Assembly: GCA_009929055.1 (NCBI GenBank)
Contig: SABI01000018.1
Coordinates: forward strand, 1 to 19,743
DNA from: Spirochaetia bacterium
Lineage (GTDB): Bacteria; Spirochaetota; Spirochaetia; Sphaerochaetales; Sphaerochaetaceae
Length of the DNA stretch: 19,743 nucleotides
Direction of reading: 5' to 3'
Under the pieces are notes generated by a model. The model had not been told where the DNA came from, did no database searches, and saw only the letters and a program-made list of their open reading frames with translations. The position numbers and the translations under genes are program-made. This document shows positions 14,139 through 19,743 of the stretch, piece after piece (within the stretch, counting starts at the first letter, position 1; each line of letters opens with the position of its first letter).

Positions 14139-14172
14139 TTAACGGGCCCCTCAGTAGTGAGAGGCTCGTTAA
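14139..14172. terminator. Bidirectional terminator hairpin
   Basis: TTAACGGGCCCCTCA pairs with TGAGAGGCTCGTTAA around a GTAG loop: 14 of 15 positions pair, including one G-U. It separates the dehydrogenase (+) from the convergent small lipoprotein gene (-). The downstream T run is short. Confidence 0.75.
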
Positions 14173-14184
14173 GTGAGATTTGTG

Positions 14185-14628
14185 TTAGAACTTCTTGAAT
14201 ATGCTTTTAACAACATTAGTTTTTGTTTCATTAACTTTTTTGGTCAATTCTTGCTTAACCGATTCTTCTATCAAGAAATCTATCATCTCTTTTGTCCCTT
14301 CTCTACGACTTAAGTAGTCTAAAGCACTCATATCATTATTCCTATTTAATTGATGGATACTAGGATAATAAGAAGCGATTGTTTTAAGGACTTCTATGTT
14401 CGTAGTAAATCTTGCAGCAAGCATAAGTACTGTATCACCAGCCATTATTGTGTCATCAATCTCATATCCACCAGCTATCTCTTTATGGAGGAATGTTTTT
14501 ATTGCATCATTATCATCAATGTTAGCGATTAGAAAATTATATGCCTCTTCATTGTTTTTTTCAGAAGTCATACAACCAGCTAATAGGAGTACCGTTGCTA
14601 ATAGAATTAATAGCATTTTTTTCTTCAT
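14185..14628 (-). CDS. Small ankyrin-like lipoprotein
   Basis: A 147-residue lipoprotein. The signal peptide MKKKMLLILLATVLLLAGC ends in the lipobox LAGC (C19). The mature part holds about two ankyrin-type units: GDTVLMLAARFTTNIEVLKT (about 64-83), and NRNNDMSALDYLSR (about 95-108) followed by KEMIDFLIE. The C-terminus is lysine-rich. Ankyrin units usually mediate protein contacts, and a role at the cell envelope or periplasm is inferred. AAAGGA precedes the ATG by about 10 nt. No operon partner is visible; it converges on the dehydrogenase. There are too few repeats to name a family. Confidence 0.7.
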   Translation of the reverse strand: MKKKMLLILLATVLLLAGCMTSEKNNEEAYNFLIANIDDNDAIKTFLHKEIAGGYEIDDTIMAGDTVLMLAARFTTNIEVLKTIASYYPSIHQLNRNNDMSALDYLSRREGTKEMIDFLIEESVKQELTKKVNETKTNVVKSIFKKF

Positions 14629-14873
14629 TTCTTTATTTTCCTTTAATGGTTTTGTTAGTTTATTATAGAAGCATACATATAAATTAGCAAGAATAGAGTC
14701 TCCATTTATAAAAAAAATTATTTGCTATCAGACTGTTGAAGTAGGAGAGAGATTGTAAGGAGTCTTTTCAAAGACATTAAAAGATGACCTATGTTTTAGG
14801 GAGTTTCTCATTCTTATGTTTATTTTGGACTTTCTTGGTACATCTCTATCAAATGATGGTAGGGGGTATACGA

Positions 14874-16070
14874 TTACTCGTTATTAATGGAGGATTGTGA
14901 GATTATATTCTCAATTGCTGACTCTACCATTCCATATTGAATAAGTTCTTGCTCCAAGCGAATATTCTTTTGAATCAAACCAGAACCAAGTTCTTTATAG
15001 AGGTTTTCTTCTGTAGTGGTGAGATGTTGCAGTTCACCAGTAAAAGGCTTTGGTTCTAGAACCCAAGAAGGTCTATGCTCTAAAAGAGTCTCTCTATCCA
15101 TGAGGAAAGACCTCGTGTGGGAGAAGAGGGAGCGAAATTGATTGAGGATGGCAAATCCATGGGTATCAATATCACCCCAGTACCAGATAGTGACTTTATG
15201 AAGCCAAGCACACTCTTTAAGATGGTCAAAATTATACCCTCTTCCAAAAATAACCATACTCTTTTCAGCTAAAGGAAGAGTCAGAGAGCAGATATCATTT
15301 TCAATGACAAATACTCGTTGGATAGGCAATTCTTCCCCTTCCTTGTAGAGATTACAAAACTGCTTAGAGGGGAGGGAGATATCACTACACCCCCTGTAGG
15401 AAAGCTTGGAATCAAGAAGACGAAATCTTACAAGCTCTGGTTTGCTTAAAAAGCCATAACGCTTCTCAAATTGTGAAATTCCACTATAGGAAAGATCTAT
15501 CATATTCTCTTCTAGGGTAAGGTCTAACCATCCTGAAAGAAGAGCCATATGCTTCTCAGTAAACTTCGTATCGATTCCATCTAGATCAATCTGTCGCAAA
15601 TATATCTCAGGTCTTGGATGCTTTTTCATCCACTGCCATAAAAGGAGGAGTTTATCAAGATCTTCAGCAACTTCAAGAAGCTTTATTGGATACTTCAATG
15701 CCCATAAATAGAGTCTCTCATCTCGATGTTTTAAGAGCTCACTCATTCGGATGAAGCTCTCCCACTCTTTTCTCTTCCCTAAAAGGGTCGCAAGTTCTTT
15801 GGGATTTTCAAATACTAAGCTAGTGGGAATCCTATTCTTACCAAAAAGGCGATGATTCACCTCTTTGTATGTAAGATGAGCCGAAAGCTTAGGATGATCC
15901 ATAAAACTTCTAATCCATCCACGCACAGCATCATAGTGTTCAGTTATCTGTTTTGTGCTAATTGAAGAGAGTCTATACTCATAAGGGAAACAGCTCGTAT
16001 GCTTTTTGTAGAAAGAGCCCCGTTCCCAATCGTTAAGGAGTTTTTTATACACTTCTTGTGGAAAAATCAT
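14874..16070 (-). CDS. jetD: Wadjet subunit JetD (DNA-cleaving, type I)
   Basis: A 398-residue protein with the DUF3322 (N-terminal) plus DUF2220 (C-terminal Toprim-like) layout of JetD, the nuclease of the Wadjet anti-plasmid complex, which cuts circular DNA after loop extrusion by the JetABC motor. Visible landmarks are an N-terminal arm, DGIDTKFTEKH (164-174), the Toprim glutamate in VFVIEND (E257), the metal-binding YWGDIDTHGF (D300, D302), and a C-terminal RLEQE helix (371-375). The fold is related to the topoisomerase VI A subunit. Its ATG overlaps the stop of jetC as ATGA, so the two are translationally coupled. All landmark residues are present and the length is normal, so it appears functional. 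Confidence 0.93.
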   Translation of the reverse strand: MIFPQEVYKKLLNDWERGSFYKKHTSCFPYEYRLSSISTKQITEHYDAVRGWIRSFMDHPKLSAHLTYKEVNHRLFGKNRIPTSLVFENPKELATLLGKRKEWESFIRMSELLKHRDERLYLWALKYPIKLLEVAEDLDKLLLLWQWMKKHPRPEIYLRQIDLDGIDTKFTEKHMALLSGWLDLTLEENMIDLSYSGISQFEKRYGFLSKPELVRFRLLDSKLSYRGCSDISLPSKQFCNLYKEGEELPIQRVFVIENDICSLTLPLAEKSMVIFGRGYNFDHLKECAWLHKVTIWYWGDIDTHGFAILNQFRSLFSHTRSFLMDRETLLEHRPSWVLEPKPFTGELQHLTTTEENLYKELGSGLIQKNIRLEQELIQYGMVESAIENIISQSSINNE

Positions 16071-19000
16071 GTTGAGTGCTTCTCCTTCTCTTGTTTATAT
16101 TCTTCAATAGTGAATGTACGTACTACCGACTCTTTTCCTTCAGGGTTATGAACGAATCCTACTGAAAAGACATAAGGTTCTATAATATGAATTTTTTGTA
16201 ATGGGGTCACGATGAGTAGCTGCAAGTTAAGTCTCTTGAAGAGGTCTAAGCCATAGTGGGCCGATTCATCAGACCCTCTTCCAAAAGCTTCGTCAATAAC
16301 TACAAAGCGGAAGGAGCGAGAACGCACTTCTTTCCATTCGAGACCAAACTGATAGGCTAAAGATGCTCCAAGAACAGTATAGGCAAGCTTCTCTTTCTGA
16401 CCTCCAGACTTTCCCCCTGAGTCAGTATAATGTTCATACTCCTCATCATCTTCTCTCCATCTCTCTGAGGCTGCAAATGCGAACCAGTTTCTCACATCGG
16501 TTACTTTATACTTCCAACGTTTATCAAGGTCAGAATAGCCTTCTCTCCCCTTAAAACGGTTGATGAGGCTTTTTACCTGGAGGAACTTTGTTTCGCTATA
16601 CTGCTGATTAATCTCACCACCTAGAGAGCCTTCAACACAGCTTTTGAGATCTTGCCTGAAGGTTCGAATTTCTACATCATTCGTGTTCATCGCTTCAAGG
16701 AGGATGTAGCGATCCTTGTTATAGTCGATTTCGTGAAGGGATTTGTTAATCTGGGCTACACGTTCTTTAATTTGTTGATGCTCTTTGTTAAGTCGAGCCT
16801 GAAAACCGGCAATCTCACGGATAGTATTTTCATTGAGCAATACTTTGAACTGCTCTTCAAATTTAGGAAGGTTTTCATTGCTGAGTTCTTCTAAAATCTT
16901 ACGATACTCTTTACCAGAGTCGATGGAGGGATCCATTTCTCGAGTCTCAGTTGGGTATTCTCTATTATAATCAGCCATCGCTGATATAATAGAATCTCGC
17001 ACTCTTTCAAGTCGTTTCTTAGCAGTATCTATCTCGGTTTGTATCTTGTCCCGTAAAAGACGCTCTGAGTTATCACATCTTTCGAGAGAGAGGGTCTTCT
17101 CCCCTAGGTATTGTGGAATTTTGTTTTCTATATTTGCACAAATTGTTTCAATTTCTCTAGGTGGCTCTTGGAGAAGTTGCTCCATTATTACCAGTTGTTC
17201 ACGAAGTACCTCGATTCTACTTTCAATCTTACCTGTTCTAATGAGAAGTTCAAATTGTTCATTTCCCTCAAGACTAAGCCTCTTCTTGATTTGGGAGAGT
17301 CTTTCTTGAAGGTTCTGTAGGATGTCAGAGTGGCTCTCAATTAATTGTATCTCAGAGAGAATCTCTTCTATCCTTGCTGATAGAGTTTTCCAGTCGAGCT
17401 CTTCATAGGAGTCAAAATTTATTACAGTTTTAAGGTCTTGAACCTGATTCTCAATTTGCTCTTTCTTATTTGCTATTTTTAATAGTTTGGAATCTAGATT
17501 CTGTATGATTAGATCCTTCTCGCTCTTCAGTCTTTCTAATTCAGCAATTTTAGCTCTATTTATCCAGCCTAGCACATAAATTCTTTTGTCTGAGATGTCA
17601 AATCGGTCATCTTTTTCGTGATAGGTCGCATTTCCTTTAATCTGGCCTGATTGTGTGAGTCCCCTACTTACACGATTGAACTCTTCAATATTCTCACAGC
17701 ACAGGAGATCCCAATACTTATAAGTAATTTCTTTTTCGAGCCAAGAGGAGTAGATGGACTCCTTCTTGATCATTAGTTTGTTAATAATTGAACTTGGAAG
17801 AATCTCTTTTGGTTGTTTTTGCCCTTTATTAGTCACTCGATAATAGACTAATCTTCCCCTAAGGTGGGTTGAATCGACCCATTGCGAAATTGTTTTATAA
17901 AGAGAATCGGGAATGAGGAGAGTGAGGGCGAAAGATCTCATCACTCGCTCTATAGCCCCTTCCCAAGATGATTGGTTTGGACTAACTGCTAAGAGTTCCC
18001 CGATGAAAGGGAGGAGAGATTCTTTTATGGAGAGTTCTGAGCAAAGTTGTCTTCTAATCTCAATTTGCCTCCTATCTATGTTGCTTTTTCTCTCTTTGAG
18101 GCTATTGATTTCATCTATAAGGGCCTTTTGTTCTTCTCTTTCGTTACGAACGTTGTAGTCGAGTTCTGATTTTCTACTCTCAATTTCGTTGCGCTCTTGG
18201 ATAACCGTTATCATTCGACTTTGAGAGGTACTCTGGTTAGCAAAGAATTGTTCAATTCCTTCAAGTTGGGAGAGACCAAGTCTTTTAGCTATTGCTGTAT
18301 ACTCTTCAGCTCTTTTTAATCTAGAGTTTTTTTCTTTTTCAATGCTCTCTTTCTTGCTATATAGAAGTTCAAGACGTGCCCCTCCGTTAGCAGCAATAGA
18401 TTTGGTTATCTCATCTCGATCACTTTGTAAGGAGCTGATTAGACTTTTTACCCTTTCGAGTTTCTGGTTTTCTCTTTCTTGTATTTCAAGTTCCTTATCG
18501 AGTCGATCTGTTAAAAATCCTCTCTTACGCTCTGCAAAATAGTATTTGAGTTCATCTCGTATTTCAATTTTATCAATTACTTCCTGATCAACGGTTTGGT
18601 AACGATCAAGATTGGTAACGAGGGGACTTAGGGTTTGAATCTGGCTTTTAGCTCGTAATATTGCATTATGAGATCTATCTAAATCCTCAAAATGTTGTAT
18701 TAGATTGTTAATAGGATTAATAGCATCAAAAGGCTCTAACATGTGGTCTTGAACAAAGGATGTGAGGTTTCCTACCGTTTTTAGGGAAACTGTCTGGTGA
18801 AATAATTCCAACGCTTGTTCGTTTTTTAACCCAAACCGCCTACGGAATGCTGCCCCATACTCAGGAAAGCTCTGATAGACTTCTATAGCATCCTCTTTCT
18901 TGAGAATTCTCTTGAGAGTTGATAGTTCTTTGCCAAAATTGGAAAGATCGTCTTTAATTGAGAGTACTCTATCAGCTACGATAAAGAATCTATCGGGCTG

Positions 19001-19438
19001 TCCAGTAGCATCTTTCTGATAAAAGACTTGGGCTAAAGAGACATACTGAGATAGCACTTGGTTATAGAAGACTCCAAGGATGACTGAGTGAGTAGTTCCT
19101 ACTTCTCTTAATGGAACTGGTTTTGTGGCATATCCTCCATCGCTACGTTCTGATTTATAGTAGCCCATAACGTAAGATCTTAAAGAACGTTCCTTGAAGT
19201 CTGCTCCAGCTGCTTTGTTATAAGCTACCCGTTGGGAGGGGACAAGTAGCGTAGTAATTGCATCAACGAGGGTCGATTTCCCTGAGCCAATATCACCCGT
19301 GAGGAGGCTATTTTTCCCCATAAGATTTAAAGTGACGATCTTGTTATGAAATGTTCCCCAATTATATACCTGAACTTCAGAGAGTCTAAAGCCAGCAGTA
19401 CTATCATCTTCAGCAAATTCAAAAAACCCATCAAGCAT
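16067..19438 (-). CDS. jetC: Wadjet SMC-like ATPase JetC (type I)
   Basis: A protein of 1,123 residues from the preferred ATG: the SMC-type motor of the Wadjet condensin-like complex (COG4913 group), which binds and extrudes plasmid DNA. The N-terminal head includes FRLSEVQVYNWGTF, and Walker A GDIGSGKST (about 48-56). Two long charged coiled coils surround a central hinge-like region (about 470-650). The C-terminal head has the ABC signature SGGKSGGQ (around 1011) and Walker B VVIDEAF (about 1046-1052). Two adjacent ATGs follow AAGGAG; the second (19438) has the better spacing of 6 nt, and an upstream in-frame start at 19471 lies inside jetB and lacks such a site. The gene overlaps the stop of jetB by 8 bp and that of jetD by 3-4 bp. 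Intact. Confidence 0.95.
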   Translation of the reverse strand: MLDGFFEFAEDDSTAGFRLSEVQVYNWGTFHNKIVTLNLMGKNSLLTGDIGSGKSTLVDAITTLLVPSQRVAYNKAAGADFKERSLRSYVMGYYKSERSDGGYATKPVPLREVGTTHSVILGVFYNQVLSQYVSLAQVFYQKDATGQPDRFFIVADRVLSIKDDLSNFGKELSTLKRILKKEDAIEVYQSFPEYGAAFRRRFGLKNEQALELFHQTVSLKTVGNLTSFVQDHMLEPFDAINPINNLIQHFEDLDRSHNAILRAKSQIQTLSPLVTNLDRYQTVDQEVIDKIEIRDELKYYFAERKRGFLTDRLDKELEIQERENQKLERVKSLISSLQSDRDEITKSIAANGGARLELLYSKKESIEKEKNSRLKRAEEYTAIAKRLGLSQLEGIEQFFANQSTSQSRMITVIQERNEIESRKSELDYNVRNEREEQKALIDEINSLKERKSNIDRRQIEIRRQLCSELSIKESLLPFIGELLAVSPNQSSWEGAIERVMRSFALTLLIPDSLYKTISQWVDSTHLRGRLVYYRVTNKGQKQPKEILPSSIINKLMIKKESIYSSWLEKEITYKYWDLLCCENIEEFNRVSRGLTQSGQIKGNATYHEKDDRFDISDKRIYVLGWINRAKIAELERLKSEKDLIIQNLDSKLLKIANKKEQIENQVQDLKTVINFDSYEELDWKTLSARIEEILSEIQLIESHSDILQNLQERLSQIKKRLSLEGNEQFELLIRTGKIESRIEVLREQLVIMEQLLQEPPREIETICANIENKIPQYLGEKTLSLERCDNSERLLRDKIQTEIDTAKKRLERVRDSIISAMADYNREYPTETREMDPSIDSGKEYRKILEELSNENLPKFEEQFKVLLNENTIREIAGFQARLNKEHQQIKERVAQINKSLHEIDYNKDRYILLEAMNTNDVEIRTFRQDLKSCVEGSLGGEINQQYSETKFLQVKSLINRFKGREGYSDLDKRWKYKVTDVRNWFAFAASERWREDDEEYEHYTDSGGKSGGQKEKLAYTVLGASLAYQFGLEWKEVRSRSFRFVVIDEAFGRGSDESAHYGLDLFKRLNLQLLIVTPLQKIHIIEPYVFSVGFVHNPEGKESVVRTFTIEEYKQEKEKHST

Positions 19439-19743
19439 CATCTTCTCCTTGTTCTTCCGATTCTGAACCATGAGTCAGATACTCTTCTAATTTTTCATTA
19501 AATTGACTTAACCACTGGGAATCAATATAGGCTTTAAGAATCCTTTTAACTTCAAATTTATCCTTTTTAGCATCCAAGAATCTGATAAACCCTAAATCAT
19601 GGATCCGTTGCAAGTGGGCGTCAATTCGTTTAAGAGTTTTTACTTCATTATTTGAGGCTGGGAAGAAGGCTGATACCATATCTGATAACTCACTTGCTTC
19701 AATGATAAGACGAGGTTCACTAGAATAAGTATCGTGCTCTGTT
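19431..19743 (-). CDS. jetB: Wadjet subunit JetB (partial, runs off the window)
   Basis: An open frame continues through the right edge without a start codon, giving about 103 C-terminal residues of a DUF4194-type protein, the kleisin-associated (MukE-like) subunit of Wadjet. The visible sequence, PRLIIEASELSDMVSAFF, then KRIDAHLQRIHDLGFIRFLD and FEVKRILKAYIDSQWL, has the winged-helix look of this family, and the tail is acidic (EEYLTHGSESEEQGEDDA). The ATG at 19679 is internal, since family-like sequence continues upstream of it. It is the gene upstream of jetC in the operon, which matches the jetA-B-C-D order of type I systems. jetA (DUF3375) should lie next beyond 19743, along with the promoter. 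Confidence 0.85.
   Translation of the reverse strand, partial: TEHDTYSSEPRLIIEASELSDMVSAFFPASNNEVKTLKRIDAHLQRIHDLGFIRFLDAKKDKFEVKRILKAYIDSQWLSQFNEKLEEYLTHGSESEEQGEDDA

Overview
This is bacterial DNA of low to moderate GC, with ordinary Shine-Dalgarno sites, bacterial lipoprotein signals and a tRNA-Leu gene with no encoded CCA. No marker gene fixes the taxon. The gene mix would fit a host-associated or anaerobic bacterium such as a spirochaete or a Bacillota member, but that is only an impression. The window reads as accessory DNA: a tRNA-anchored stretch of broken mobile genes and defence-type genes, a short run of ordinary genes, and part of a known defence operon.

Positions 1-6.4 kb: a tRNA-Leu(CAG) gene with its own promoter, then gene debris. 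This debris includes a 5'-truncated type I restriction specificity gene (hsdS), a primase fragment, an intact IS1634-type insertion sequence, a 3' scrap of a second (rve-type) transposase, a complete AAA/DUF4143 ATPase gene, and two opposed fragments meeting near 5493 (a winged-helix-like tail and the 3' end of an AlbA_2/HATPase-type regulator). The block immediately downstream of the tRNA (about 70 bp, ending in a terminator-like hairpin) recurs at about 5028, 6023 and 9396. All four copies are on the + strand and lie between the cargo modules.

Positions 6.4-10.6 kb: a second, very AT-rich AAA/DUF4143 ATPase, then two Fic-domain genes on the minus strand with the same architecture (DUF4172-like N-terminus with an SxxxEG inhibitory motif, a Fic core and a C-terminal winged helix). 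Each Fic gene has its own upstream control-like sequence: a 40-bp-spaced repeat array for the first, and a clear promoter next to an 11-bp palindrome for the second.

Positions 10.6-14.7 kb: a small two-helix membrane protein, an alpha/beta-hydrolase lipoprotein, a D-2-hydroxyacid dehydrogenase and a small ankyrin-like lipoprotein, with hairpin terminators in both convergent gaps.

Positions 14.8 kb to the right edge: jetB (partial), jetC and jetD of a type I Wadjet anti-plasmid system on the minus strand, with overlapping start and stop codons. jetA should lie just beyond the right edge. Together with the restriction remnant, Fic proteins and ATPases, this makes the window part of a defence or mobile island. 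The least explained signal is the repeated tRNA-tail block separating the modules.
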